From Hygrocybe punicea (taxonomy: Eukaryota; Basidiomycota; Agaricomycetes; Agaricales; Hygrophoraceae): 64,000 nt of DNA. The DNA lies in contig OY744462.1 of assembly GCA_963556145.1 (NCBI GenBank), forward strand, positions 1,550,001-1,614,000. Direction: 5' to 3'. The notes below the pieces were generated by a model. It saw nothing but the letters and a program-made list of their open reading frames with translations, was not told the origin of the DNA and did no database searches. The translations under genes and the position numbers were made by a program. This document shows positions 1 through 10,449 of the stretch, one piece after another. Position 1 is the first letter of the stretch; each line of letters opens with the position of its first letter.

Positions 1-653
1 TAAAAGTCCTGTCGTTGCTCCTGATCATGACTCTGAAATGTAACAATATGATGAGGGTCTCAATATAGTTATTGTCATATGTTGACTGCATAGTTAAGCT
101 ATCATCCAAGCAATTGCTTGAGAATTGTTAAGTTCTGGTGCTGGAACAACTGTAAGGGGACAATCACACTTAAGGTGACCTTTACACTAGCAACAAGTAC
201 TGGATATATTAAAACTAGCTGGAGGCCTGCAGCAAGTGCTGGCATTGGTAAAACCAAGATCACAGCAAGTGCTGGCATTAGTAAAACCAAGGCGGCAGCA
301 AGTGCTGGCATTGGTAAAACCAAGGCAGCAGCAAGTGCTACCCATAATATAACCAGGGCTAGCAGCAAGTGCTGGGTGTAGTAAAACTAGCAGGAGGCCA
401 GCAGCAAGTGCTGGGATTAGTACAACTGCAGCAGCAGCAACTGCTACCCATAATATAACCAGGGTTAGCAGCAAGTGCTGGATGTAGTAAAACCGAGCTC
501 ACAGCAAGTGCCAGCTATAGTAAAACCAGGCCTGTATTCATCTCTCAGTTTTACTAACCTCATTACTTGCTTCAGCCAGCATTTACTGGCATTAGTGCAC
601 CATCAACTTGTACCAATACTGCAGGTGTAGTTAACCAAAATAGTAGCATGGAC
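1..653. mobile_element. Element 0: right end of a palindromic element related to element 1
   Basis: The right boundary is read at ACTG (653), just before the gag-like sequence resumes at 654. Its last bases contain GTTAACCAAAA followed about 15 bp later by GGACTG. Element 1 ends the same way (GGTTAACCAAAA, then GGGTCTACTG at 8446). Both ends therefore read CAGT plus about 15 bp plus TTTTGGTTAAC from outside inwards. The interior is a tandem array built on GCAGCAAGTGCTGG, a motif also found in the element 1 arms. The left half is outside the window, so the target duplication cannot be tested. Membership in the element 1 family is inferred from terminal and repeat similarity. Confidence 0.6.
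225..515. repeat. 33-bp minisatellite (AGCAAGTGCTGG core)
   Basis: Tandem, slightly degenerate 33-bp units start with AGCAAGTGCTGGCATT and continue with GTAAAACCAAG. Because 33 is a multiple of three, open frames run through the array on both strands. These open frames are judged not to be genes. Confidence 0.8.
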
Positions 654-2048
654 TGGCAGAACGACGAGAGGAGGCAGAGAACTTCTTGCAAATATTCGAG
701 CGAGGTGTCGAGGGGGCAGAGGTCCAAAATGCGATGACAAAGTAGAATGAAGGCGGAAACGAGGAATAAAATAAAATCGAGAACCGGAGTGCCGACACCA
801 ACACGATCCCATATAACGGGTGCGCCGCGTGATGGGTCTAAAGACGACGGGATGCCCCAAGTGGGTGAAGACAGAACCGGGAGTGAAACGGGAGCCGGAA
901 CGACGGGGGGAACCAGAAATGGAGGGGACGACATAACGGAATCAGAATCAGAATCGAAATCAAATAAATGGGGTGGAGTGGGGTCCGAAAGGGGAACGGG
1001 TACGGAATACTCAACCAAAGCCGATGGAATTTCGATAGATGGTGATGGAGGACAATATGGCGGCAATATCGGGGACGGAATGTCTATATCTGGGAAATCC
1101 AAGGACAATGGGAGCTGGTCCAGTACGAGTTCGTGGACGGAAAGCGGAGGGGTCAAATCCAGAGATGACATGGACGAAATAGGAAATGAAATGGATAAAT
1201 CGGTGACCGGCATCGATAAATCGGGAATAGGGGCAGATGGGGGCGACACGGGACTGGACGACAATATCTGTAAACAAATGACGGTCTCGACAAGCACCGG
1301 AGTGGACGGGTACAGGATATACGAAGAAGCGGACGGAGGACTGGAATGAACGTGGGCGACGGAATGAACGATGGTGGGCGGGATCGAGGACGGAATCGGA
1401 ACCGGAGATGACAAAGCTATGACGGGTAGGGGATTGGGACTGAAATCGTGACTAGGAGCGGAACCGGGACTAGAGATAGTGACGGCAAGGGAAGTGGAGT
1501 CCGGAACGGAGCGACAACCAGAGAGTAGAAATAAAGCGGCATCGTGGAATACGTCGAGTGGGTATGGATCGTCGTGGTAATGGTTGGGAAGAAGGTAATG
1601 GAAGCGTTCTTCAATACGTAGACGAAGATCTGAGTCGAATCCATTGGCGAAGTATGTATTCCGTTGCTTATCCGATAGACGGCCGTTGTCAAATAAGACA
1701 CCAGAAATGCGTATGAAATCCCGGACATACTCTCCTAAGTCCATCTTGTTCTCTATACCGTAAGCCGATTGTCGTCGTGTAAGTTGATTGAGATCCGAGA
1801 TCGTATACTGAATAGAAACTGTGGCACCGGGATAGAAGTCGAAGATGGCACGCCGGAAAGTGATGAAGTCCTTTGCGGAAGCGGCGGGAAGTGTTGACCA
1901 AAGTTCGTAGTCGTCGTTATTGAGGTACCGGAGCGTGTAGCGAATCTTCATAGCGTCCGTGAGTCCACAGTCGAATCCGAGTATGTCAATTTCGTCGAAG
2001 AAGCGGGGAAGGTTGCGTTCGTCACCGTGAAACGTCGGGGCGGAGGGA
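654..2048 (-). pseudogene. gag: Ty3/gypsy retrotransposon gag, 3' part
   Basis: The minus-strand frame encodes a gag-type capsid protein. After the element 1 junction it starts S-A-P-T-F-H-G-D-E-R-N-L-P-R-F-F, then gives a helical capsid core (R-Y-L-N-N-D-D-Y-E-L-W, F-I-T-F-R-R-A-I-F-D-F-Y-P-G-A), then a Pro/Ser/Asp-rich tail. This is the layout of Agaricomycete gypsy gag proteins. The 5' part lies on the far side of element 1 (8447-8494) and joins it in frame through the 7-bp target site. The 3' end is cut at 654 by element 0, so the nucleocapsid zinc knuckle, protease and polymerase are absent. The large gag ORF runs on to a stop at 572, but its ends are transposon sequence and not gag. Confidence 0.85.
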
Positions 2049-2269
2049 CAGTAGACCCAGTCGTTTTGGTTAACCCAATCGCAGATATAGTTGCAAAAGG
2101 TAGGTACACATAGCGCAGTTGCTTGCTGGGGGGGTAGGTTAACCCAAGAGACAGCTCTTGCTGGGGAAATGTGGGGTGGTAGGTTGACCCAGGTACAGCT
2201 CTTGCTGGTCAAGGGTGGCAGGGTGGGTCAACCCAGTGTCAGCTCTGCCATGGGGTAGGTTAACCAGGG

Positions 2270-3340
2270 ACAGCTATTCTGGGAAGGTTGGGTTGACCCA
2301 TGTCCAGCTGTGCAAGCAACGTGGGTTGACCTGGGTTGACCGTGGACCAGCTCTTGCTGCAGGCTTGGGTTGACCTGGGTCCAGCTGTTGCTGCAGCACT
2401 GGGTTGACCCAGGTCCAGCACTTCCTGCAGGGTGGGGTGGCTGGGGTCCAGGTATTGCTGCAACACTGGGTGTACCAGGGTTCAGCTATTGCTGCAGCAC
2501 TGGGTTGACCGGGGTCCAGATATTGCTGCAGCACCAGGTTGACCCAGATCCAGCATTCGCTGCAGGGCTTGGGTTGACCTGGGCCCAGCTATTGCTGCAG
2601 CACAGGGTTGATCTGGTTCCAGCACTTGCTGCAGCACTGGGTTGACCAGGGTTCAGGTATTGCTGCAGCACTGGGTTGACCGGGGCCCAGATATTGCTGC
2701 ACCACCAGGTTGACCCAGATCCAGCACTTGCTGCAGGGCTTGGGTGGACCAGGGTCCAGCTATTGCTGCAGGACCAGGTTGACCTGGGTCCAGCACTTGC
2801 TTTGGGGCTTGGGTTGACCCGGGTCCAGCTCTCCCTGCAGGCTTGGGTTGACCAGGGTCCAGCTATTGCTGCAGCACTGGGTTGACCAGGGTCCAGCACT
2901 TGCTGCAGCACTGGGTTGACCAGGGTTCAGCTATTGCTGCAGCACCAGGTTGACTGGGGTCCAGCACTTGCTGCGGGGGTTGGGTTGACCCAGGTCTGGC
3001 TCTTCCTGCAGGCTTGGGTTGACCTGGGTCTAGATATTGCTGCAGCACTGGGTTGACCTGGGTCCAGCACTTGCTGCGGGGCTTGTGTTGACCGGGGTCC
3101 AGCTCTTGCTGCAGCACTTTGTTGACCCACATCCAGCACTCACTGTAGGGTAGGTTGATTGGGGTCCAGCCTGTCCTGTAGCATTGCATTGACCCCAGAC
3201 CCACCCATGTCGCAGGTTTGGATTCATGAGGGTCTGGCCATTGCTCCAGCATTGGGTTGACATGGCCCTGCTCTTGCTGCAGAATAAGGTTGACCCTGGC
3301 CCAGCTCTCACTGCAGGATTAGGTTGACCAGGATCCCGCT
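2270..3340. repeat. 34-bp minisatellite, left arm of element 1
   Basis: About 30 units of a 34-bp repeat (GGGTTGACCAGGGTCCAGC plus TATTGCTGCAGCACT and variants) occur here. They are the inverted counterpart of 6850-8230. Since 34 is not a multiple of three, the frame shifts at each unit and long open frames on both strands are by-products of the repeat. Confidence 0.9.
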
Positions 3341-3795
3341 TTTGCTTTGACACGGGCTCAGCCACATCCCACTCTGCCTGCATGTATTTAATGTTGACAA
3401 CATTGCCAGAGCTCACAACAACTCAAGCCAATATTTATTCAGAAAATGCAATATCCGGTAAAGAAAATGTCTCAGTTTCTTCAAATGTAATATAATTTCA
3501 AATGCAATAATTCAAAGCATAGGTAATACCAAAATTACAACATTCTTATTTTGAAAATGCACAATCTCTCACTCTTAGCTTTATCTCTCACATGAGCTAC
3601 TTATTCCCAAACAAAATTTATATATATAACAACCAGAAATTACCCCACTTGGAATTTTGTGCCTTTTTTATTTAATATTACTCAAATCTCAATTGGAATC
3701 AGTACACAAACACTCACTATTACTTAGAATGGACATATCAAATTAATTATTATTTTATCCAAATACATAATTAAATAATAAAGGGGTTGGAGGGG

Positions 3796-4020
3796 AGGAA
3801 GGTAGGTGTGAGTGGGACTGGGACTGGGACTGGGACTGGGACTGGGACTGGGACTGGAAGTGTGTGTGGGTGTGGGTGTGGGTATGGGTATGGGTGTGGG
3901 TGTGGGAGAACGGAGTGGGAGTGGGAGTGGGAGAAGGGAGGGTGAAGGGCAGGATGGAAGGGAGGAGGGAGGGGCAGCAGGGAGTGGGAGTGGGAGAGGC
4001 AGAGGAAGAGGGAGGAGACG
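3796..4020 (+). repeat. G-rich simple repeat (GGGACT / GGGTGT)
   Basis: Consecutive GGGACT units are followed by GGGTGT/GGGTAT units and GGGAGT units on the plus strand. There are many regularly spaced G3 tracts, so G-quadruplex formation is possible. In the right arm the matching C-rich tracts lie at 6040-6370, as expected for an inverted copy. Confidence 0.8.
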
Positions 4021-4189
4021 AGGGCGGAGGGGTGGGATGTACATACCTGTTGCGTTCCCGTTGCCCTCGTCGTCTTCGTCTACGTCTCCGCCGTCCTCGT
4101 CCCCGTCGTCCCCGTCCCCGCCGTTCTAATCCCTGTCGTTCCCGTTCCCGTCGTTCCTCTCGTTGTCGTCATCGTCCTCGTTGTCGTCG

Positions 4190-4608
4190 TCATCCCCCGT
4201 AGTCCTCGTCGTCCGCTGGATCGTCGTCGTCGTCTCCGTCGTCCTGTCGTCTCTTCGCTGGCCGTCTCCGTCCCCGTCGTCTTCCCTGGCTGGCCGTCTG
4301 TGCCCTCATCGCCTCTGTCCTCGTCGTTGCCTGCCATCCGCCGTTTCGGCCCTTCAGTTTGGCGTTGACGTGACGTGGCGCGGGCAAGCGTGTTGCGGTC
4401 CATTCCCGGCACGGCAATGAGAAAGTTCTACATAAAAACAACAATATTAGCTAGCATAGTAATGGATAATAAATTTGAGAAATCTACTTACCTTCTACTT
4501 GATTTTGCTGCTGCTGTTTTCGTGGACGCATCGTGGAGTACGCGACGAATCGCCGACGATTGAACGCACGCCGGAGGTTGCCGATTGCCCAAACGGGTGC
4601 GAGTTGCC
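4190..4608 (-). pseudogene. Element 1 small gene, left-arm copy
   Basis: The first exon (about 4608-4492) carries the conserved peptide A-T-R-T-R-L-G-N-R-Q. In place of the ATG of element 2 it has AAG, so no start codon is visible. A 64-bp intron (4491-4428; GTAAGT donor, GCTAAT branch-like site, TAG acceptor) joins it in frame to exon 2. Exon 2 is Arg/Gly/Asp-rich and ends D-D-D-D-P-A-D-D-E-D-Y-G-G-stop at 4190. That ending is identical to the right-arm copy. A second conserved donor (GTATGT) lies further out near 4040. The function is unknown. Arm-to-arm conservation of the start region, intron and ending suggests a formerly translated gene. Confidence 0.5.
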
Positions 4609-4926
4609 TTATATGTAAGCATGATCTGACTTTTCTCAATGTTATTGCATAGAGCACAACAACTTTATAACACATTTAAGACCATGAGGGGATAGAAGTA
4701 GCCTATAACTACATCCTCCCCAAATTTTGTATTTTATTATGGCCTACATAGAGAGATATTTATGATTCATTGATACCTCCCTGCCAATTTCAGACCCTTA
4801 AAGTGCAACTTTACCAATATTGCTCTGAAAAATATGAAAATAATTGTGAAACTACTATGTAAAGTATCTATTGTATTGATGATCAGTGCCTGGCACTTGG
4901 TGGTCCCAGAAATCTGTTGTAGCCAA

Positions 4927-5003
4927 GAAATGAAAGGTTCAGAGTAAAGCTGAAGTTTGGACTCGGTTGATGGGTCAGCCACAATGCACAATTCTGTGCA
5001 TTT
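4927..5003. promoter_or_regulatory. Asymmetric centre of element 1 (putative bidirectional promoter)
   Basis: These roughly 77 bp have no inverted counterpart and separate the two outward-reading genes. They share AGCCACAATGCA with the 80-bp centre of element 2 (29978-30057). The promoter role is inferred from position only. Confidence 0.4.
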
Positions 5004-5247
5004 GCTTGGCTGCAACAAAGGTCCTGGTCCACCAACAATCAGGCACTTATGTGTACCACAATGAGTACTTCTTCAAGTACTCCTTAGATTAATTTCAGAT
5101 TTTTAAGACAAAGTTAGATCATTAAGGGTCCAATTCTGGCAGAGGAATGGAATAAATGGTGAATAGCTCTTTACGCAGGGCCGAATAAAATACAAAATTT
5201 GACATGAGGGTAGGTATACTATATTTACATCTTTTGAGGATCTGACT

Positions 5248-5835
5248 TTGGGTATGCATGCATTGTTGTGCATGCCAGAAGATTCAAAAGCTTCAGCCAC
5301 ACATCCATGTTTGGCAACTCGAACCCGTTTGGGAAATCGGCAACTGCCGGTTGGCTTTCACGCGACTTCAAACGACTCGTTTTCAACAACGCGTCAACAA
5401 CAGGAACGCGTCAACAACAGGAAACGGGTGCAGAAGAGCACCCAAGGTAATGTCTTTTTTGAATTTTTTGTGAGTTGTATGCTAATGTTTATAATGATTG
5501 CAGCTACACCCACGACAAACACAGGCGAACCCAACACCAGCCCAGAAAACAACGCCACGGCCACCCCAGCAAACAGAACGGATGCCGATGAAAACGGCCA
5601 CGGAAACGAGGCCGCGAGGCCGGGTACGAGGATGCGCCAACGACCGAGACAGACGTCCGAGACAACCACAGCGGCAACGACGAGGACAGAGACGACGACT
5701 CGGGGCAGAGACGGCCAGCCAGGGGACGACGACGGGACGGAGACGGCCAGCGAGAGGACAACAGGACGACGGAGACGACAGGACGAGGGAGACGACGACG
5801 ACGATCCAGCGGACGACGAGGACTACGGGGGATGA
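5248..5835 (+). CDS. Element 1 small spliced gene, right-arm copy
   Basis: The frame is open from ATG 5248 to TGA 5835 and contains A-T-R-T-R-L-G-N-R-Q-L-P-V, a Thr/Arg/Glu-rich middle and the ending D-D-D-D-P-A-D-D-E-D-Y-G-G. A GT-AG intron (5447-5503, GTAATG donor, GCTAATG branch-like site, GCAG acceptor) is 57 bp long. Splicing or retention therefore keeps the same frame, and retention adds a 19-residue segment rich in Phe, Met and Ile. The protein would be about 176 aa spliced or 195 aa unspliced. The left arm carries the mirror copy. The family is not recognised; the basic and acidic tracts suggest nucleic-acid or chromatin contact only weakly. Confidence 0.5.
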   Translation: MGMHALLCMPEDSKASATHPCLATRTRLGNRQLPVGFHATSNDSFSTTRQQQERVNNRKRVQKSTQGNVFFEFFVSCMLMFIMIAATPTTNTGEPNTSPENNATATPANRTDADENGHGNEAARPGTRMRQRPRQTSETTTAATTRTETTTRGRDGQPGDDDGTETASERTTGRRRRQDEGDDDDDPADDEDYGG

Positions 5836-6400
5836 CGACGACAACGAGGACGATGACGACGACGAGGGGAACGACGGGAACGGGAACGACAGGGACCGGA
5901 ACGCGGAGACGGGGACGATGGGGACGGGGACGACGGGGACGGGGACGGCGGGGACGGGGACGACGGAGACGTAGACGAAGACGACGAGGACGAGGGGAAC
6001 GCAACGGGTACGTACATCCCACTCTCCGCCCACTCCTCCTCCCTCTCCTCCTCCCTCTCCTCCTCCCTCTCCCTCTCCCTCTCCCTCTCCCTCTCCCTCT
6101 CCCTGCTGCCCTTGCCTCCTGCCTTCCCACCTTCCCACTTCTCCCACTCCCACTCCCTTCTCCCACTCCCACCTTCCTCCACTCCCACTCCCACCTTCCT
6201 CCCACTCCACACCCACCTTCCTCCCACTCCCACACCCACCTTCCTCCCACTCCACACCTTCCTCCCACTCCCACTCCCACCTTCCTCCCACTCCACACCC
6301 ACCTTCCTCCCACACCCACACCCACCTTCCTCCCACACCCACACCCTTCCTCCCAGTCCACACCCACCTTCCTCTCACCTGCCTCCTGCCCTTTACTATT
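5640..6400. repeat. GACGAC / CCTCCC low-complexity block, right arm of element 1
   Basis: GGGACG and GACGAC-type repeats (about 5640-6000) run into a GTACGT donor at about 5998. A pyrimidine-rich array of CTCCCT, then CCCACTCC and CCACACCC units follows. The region mirrors 3790-4380. Long ORFs in several frames here are composition artefacts, apart from the frame ending at 5835. Confidence 0.7.
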
Positions 6401-6849
6401 TAATTATGTATTTTAATAATCATTAAATGTATGTGTCTATTTTAAGTAATAGTAAGGTTATATATATTGATTCCAATAGAGAATTGAGCAATATTAAATA
6501 GAAAAGCACAATATTCCAAGTGGGGTAATTTCTGGTTTTGCCATAGATTGGCATTGGGGATAAGTAGCTCCTGTAATGGCTGATGGCTGATAGTAAAAGT
6601 AAGATATTGTGCAGTGTCAAAATAATAATTGTGTAATTTTGCTATTCCCTGTGCTGTTAATAATTGCATTCAAATTATATTACATCGTACATTTATGTGA
6701 AGTACAGATTGAAACATTTTGATTACTTTATATATATGGCAGGTTCTGAATAAATATTGGTTTGAGCTGTTGTGAGCTCTGTCAATGTTTTCAACATTAA
6801 ATACATGCAGGCAGAGTGGGATGTGGCTGGGCCCATGTCAAAGCAAAAG

Positions 6850-8230
6850 CGGGCTCCTGGTCAACCTAATCCTGCAGTGAGAGCTGGGCCAGGGTCAACC
6901 TTCGTCTGCAGCAAGAGCAGGGCCATGTCAACCCAATGCTGGAGCAATAGCCAGACCGTCATGAACCCAATCCTGCGACATGGGTGGGTCTGCGGTCAAC
7001 GCAATGCTACATGACGGGCAGGACCCCAATCAACCTACCCTACAGCAAGTGCTGGACAGGGGTCAACAAAGTGCTGCAGCAATAGCTGGACCCCGGTCAA
7101 CACAAGCCCCGCAGCAAGTGCTGGACCCAGGTCAACCCAGTGCTGCAGCAATAGCTGAACCCTGGTCAACCCAGTGCTGCAGCAATAGCTGGACCCTGGT
7201 CAACCCAGTGCTGCAGCAATAGCTGGACCCTGGTCAACCCAAGCCTGCAGAGAGAGCTGGACCTGGGTCAACCCAAGCCCTGCAGCAAGTGCTGGATCCA
7301 GGTCAACCTGGTGCTGCAGCAATATCTGGACCCCGGTCAACCCAGTGCTGCAGCAATAGCTGAACCCTGGTCAACCCAGTGCTGCAGCAATAGCTGAACC
7401 CTGGTCAACCCAGTGCTGCAGCAATAGCTGGACCCTGGTCAACCCAGTGCTGCAGCAATAGCTGGACCCAGGTCAACCCAAGCCTGCAGAGAGAGCTGGA
7501 CCTGGGTCAACCCAAGCCCTGCAGCAAGTGCTGGATCCAGGTCAACCTGGTGCTGCAGCAATATCTGGACCCCGGTCAACCCAGTGCTGCAGCAATACCT
7601 GAACCCTGGTCAACCCAGTGCTGCAGCAATAGCTGGACCCCGGTCAACCCAAGCCTGCAGGGAGAGCTGGACCCGGGTCAACCCAAGCCCCAAAGCAAGT
7701 GCTGGACCCAGGTCAACCTGGTCCTGCAGCAATAGCTGGACCCTGGTCCACCCAAGCCCTGCAGCAAGTGCTGGATCTGGGTCAACCTGGTGGTGCAGCA
7801 ATATCTGGGCCCCGGTCAACCCAGTGCTGCAGCAATACCTGAACCCTGGTCAACCCAGTGCTGCAGCAAGTGCTGGAACCAGATCAACCCTGTGCTGCAG
7901 CAATAGCTGGGCCCAGGTCAACCCAAGCCCTGCAGCGAATGCTGGATCTGGGTCAACCTGGTGCTGCAGCAATATCTGGACCCCGGTCAACCCAGTGCTG
8001 CAGCAATAGCTGAACCCTGGTACACCCAGTGTTGCAGCAATACCTGGACCCCAGCCACCCCACCCTGCAGGAAGTGCTGGACCTGGGTCAACCCAGTGCT
8101 GCAGCAACAGCTGGACCCAGGTCAACCCAAGCCTGCAGCAAGAGCTGGTCCACGGTCAACCCAGGTCAACCCACGTTGCTTGCACAGCTGGACATGGGTC
8201 AACCCAACCTTCCCAGAATAGCTGTCCCTG
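6850..8230. repeat. 34-bp minisatellite, right arm of element 1
   Basis: About 40 units of a 34-bp repeat (CTGCAGCAATAGCTGGACCC plus TGGTCAACCCAGTG and variants) form the inverted copy of the left-arm array. There are no spacers, so it is not a CRISPR. All three frames can be open because the unit length shifts phase. The repeated peptides contain W-T-L-V-N-P and D-P-G-Q-P motifs and are not considered real proteins. Confidence 0.9.
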
Positions 8231-8446
8231 GTTAACCTACCCCATGGCAGAGCTGACACTGGGTTGACCCACCCTGCCACCCTTGACCAGCAAGAGCTGT
8301 ACCTGGGTCAACCTACCACCCCACATTTCCCCAGCAAGAGCTGTCTCTTGGGTTAACCTACCCCCCCAGCAAGCAACTGCGCTATGTGTACCTACCTTTT
8401 GCAACTATATCTGCGATTGGGTTAACCAAAACGACTGGGTCTACTG

Positions 8447-8494
8447 GGAGGGATCACCTCGGAGAGGCATGAATCCGGTCGTCACATCGGGCAT
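8447..8494 (-). pseudogene. gag: Ty3/gypsy gag, 5' end
   Basis: Reading minus from ATG 8494, the frame gives M-P-D-V-T-T-G-F-M-P-L-R-G-D and then meets the element 1 target site. The MPLRG motif followed by SAPTF after the insertion is the usual start of Agaricomycete gypsy gag proteins. It is the missing start of the gag at 654-2048. Confidence 0.75.
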
Positions 8495-8679
8495 GTCTAA
8501 ATCGGGAATCGGGTCGGAAAGCCGGTCGGGTCGAGGAGGTTTGAGGAGGTGGTCGAAGTCGTAAGCGAAACTAAATATCTAGAGTCGGGTAGAGGAGGAA
8601 AACGTCATGGAAGTCAAAGCTGACCGTGGGGAGGGTATGAAAAGACAGAAAAACATCACTCCTCACAGTGGGCTCCAGT

Positions 8680-9290
8680 TGTGACGGCGAGTTCGGGTGT
8701 AGATCCGGAATGGAATCTACTAGAAAGGGTGATCTGCTAGAAAGAGATCAGAGGAGTGAAGTGTTTTCTATGGTGTCTAATCAATCCAACCCGAATCCGG
8801 GGTTCCGGATCAGAGGTGAAGTGTGGGGGAAGGGAGTTCGAAGACTAATAACTGATACGATAAGAATAGGACTGAAGGGGAGTGATACTATATAATATGA
8901 TGTGGTAGAGAGCGGTAATCTACTATGATATGTGTGGTAGTATAAGTGTACATCTTTTATACTACTGGGAGGGAACCTGTGCTGTGGTAACTACGTACTA
9001 CAAGTGAAGGCTGTAAGGTGATAGGGGAGTAGTGGAGAGGAGTGGAGTAAATTGGGGCTATATACTAGGTAACGGGAAACGAAGATAGATGATATGTAAC
9101 TATATACGAAGAGATTCTGGGTCGTTAGAGACAGCGCATCTTGAGTGGGAACGATTCCGGAGCGGGATCCGGAGCGGAATTGATGGAAACGAACGGAAAC
9201 CAGCGGAATCGACGATAGATGAATGGGAATGGACGGGGTCAAAGTGGGATATGAAGGGGATTCGGGTCCAGATGGCCCAGAGCCTCTACA
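8680..9290 (-). mobile_element. Ty3/gypsy 5' LTR
   Basis: The 611-bp repeat has TG/CA termini (minus-strand reading TGTAGAGG...TCACA). A divergent inverted copy is at 15678-16252. On the minus strand the LTR is followed within two bases by TGGAGCCCACTG, a position and start expected for a tRNA primer-binding site, then the leader and gag start. The 3' LTR is not in the window. Confidence 0.75.
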
Positions 9291-10140
9291 CCGTCATGGT
9301 TGTTGTTGCTGTTGTTGTTGCCGCCGCTGGTGGTGATGTTGGGGCTTGATGCACCAGCAGCAGCTGCTGCATCAGGAAAATTACAAGCCCTTTTTTGACA
9401 CCTTGGAGGCTCTTGACCTTTTTTGAAACCTCTTGAACTTTTTTCAGAGGTTTTTTTCATCTTTTTTAACAACTTCTGCTGCCTTATGGCACTTTGAGTC
9501 ACTTGGAAATATTTACTACATAATATCCCTTGCACACCTTTTCACCCTTTTCAACTTTTTCCCACCTTTTCAAACTTGGATGACTTTGACTCCTTTAGCA
9601 CTTTGCTTACTTGTTGACCCTTTACAGTTAATCATTTTACTTGTCTTACCACTTTTGACCTTATGACCTTGGATAACTTTTGACCTTTTATGCTTTTTCT
9701 TACTTTTCCCCTCTTTTTCAAAAGTGAATTACTTTGAAAAAAGGATACCTCTTGTCCCAAGACAAAGAGCTTTTTTAAGCCGGGTCCATTTCTTGAAAAA
9801 GTTGTTTTGTCTTTGGAAAAGAAGAATCTCTTGGAAAGCTTTTCCATACCTTTTGTGGTTTGTTAGCCTTTTTTTACAGGTTACTTCTGAATGAATACTT
9901 TCAGTTTCAAAATAAATTGTGTGCAGTATAAATTTGAAGCTTCAATAATTTCAGTAAATGTCTTGTTATTGAAGAAGTACTGTAAAATTGTCAATCAACA
10001 CTGGTAATGTACTTTGTCTCAAAATATTGGATCATCATGATTTGGAATGCTATTTGAATACTGGTGCAACAATATGATAACAATTAGTATACCCTCCCAA
10101 TAAATTCAACATACTTCAGTATATAGTATAGTACTGTGCA
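9291..10140. other. Non-coding repeat DNA with CTTTTGACC-type motifs
   Basis: There is no supported gene. A GTT/GCT trinucleotide tract (9300-9370) is followed by a pyrimidine-rich stretch with repeated ACTTTTGACC and TTTTGAAC motifs (9400-9850). Part of it (GCATCAGGAAAATTACA, AAGCCGGGTC) recurs inverted at 12900-13090, so this looks like decayed repeat DNA. Confidence 0.5.
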
Positions 10141-10214
10141 CCCTGTGTGGCTAGCCTGTCTGTGAGGTGGAATTTGGGTGCTGGGGCCTTGCACCGGCCT
10201 TCAGCCATACATGG

Positions 10215-10372
10215 GCCTCTTCGTCTGGGTGTCCTGATACGTCCACATTGGACAGGTCCCAAGGGACCTCTCGGGGGCTCATGCAGGACTCAAAGGGAAA
10301 GGTCTGGATGGGATGACTGGCTACTGACTAAGGGACTGGTCACGTGATCTGTCAGGCACAACCACTACGAGT
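10215..10372. repeat. Diverged LTR of the TRIM-like family
   Basis: This stretch resembles the 159-bp LTRs at 13702 and 15509 (CTCTCGGGGGCTCATGCAGG, GGTCACGTGA) and is followed by the same AGTGCCCC/GCCCTCGTC internal sequence. No second end of this copy was found. Confidence 0.55.
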
Positions 10373-10449
10373 GCCCCCCTTCTCTGTAGCGATGCCCTCG
10401 TCACTAGTAGAAAACCAAAAACAAGACTGAACTGACCAAAAAATCTCTC

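Larger units (their letters stand above)
2049..8446. mobile_element. Element 1: 6.4-kb palindromic (foldback) transposon
   Basis: The terminal inverted repeats start CAGTAGACCCAGTCG and end CGACTGGGTCTACTG. They are flanked by direct 7-bp copies GGAGGGA at 2042-2048 and 8447-8453. The inverted similarity continues almost to the centre: left arm about 2049-4926, asymmetric loop about 4927-5003, right arm about 5004-8446. From outside to inside each arm has a GGTTAACC subterminal block, a 34-bp minisatellite, an AT-rich spacer, G/C-rich simple repeats, and a small spliced gene reading outward. The insertion is in a gypsy gag gene, and deleting the element plus one target copy restores the frame. 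I see no transposase. The superfamily is undetermined; a CA-starting terminus with a 7-8-bp duplication is compatible with hAT, P or KDZ types. Confidence 0.85.

Noticed and set aside
6850..8230. Tandem array resembling CRISPR repeats
   Set aside because: The units abut without unique spacers, the organism is eukaryotic, and the array is mirrored in the opposite arm of a transposon.
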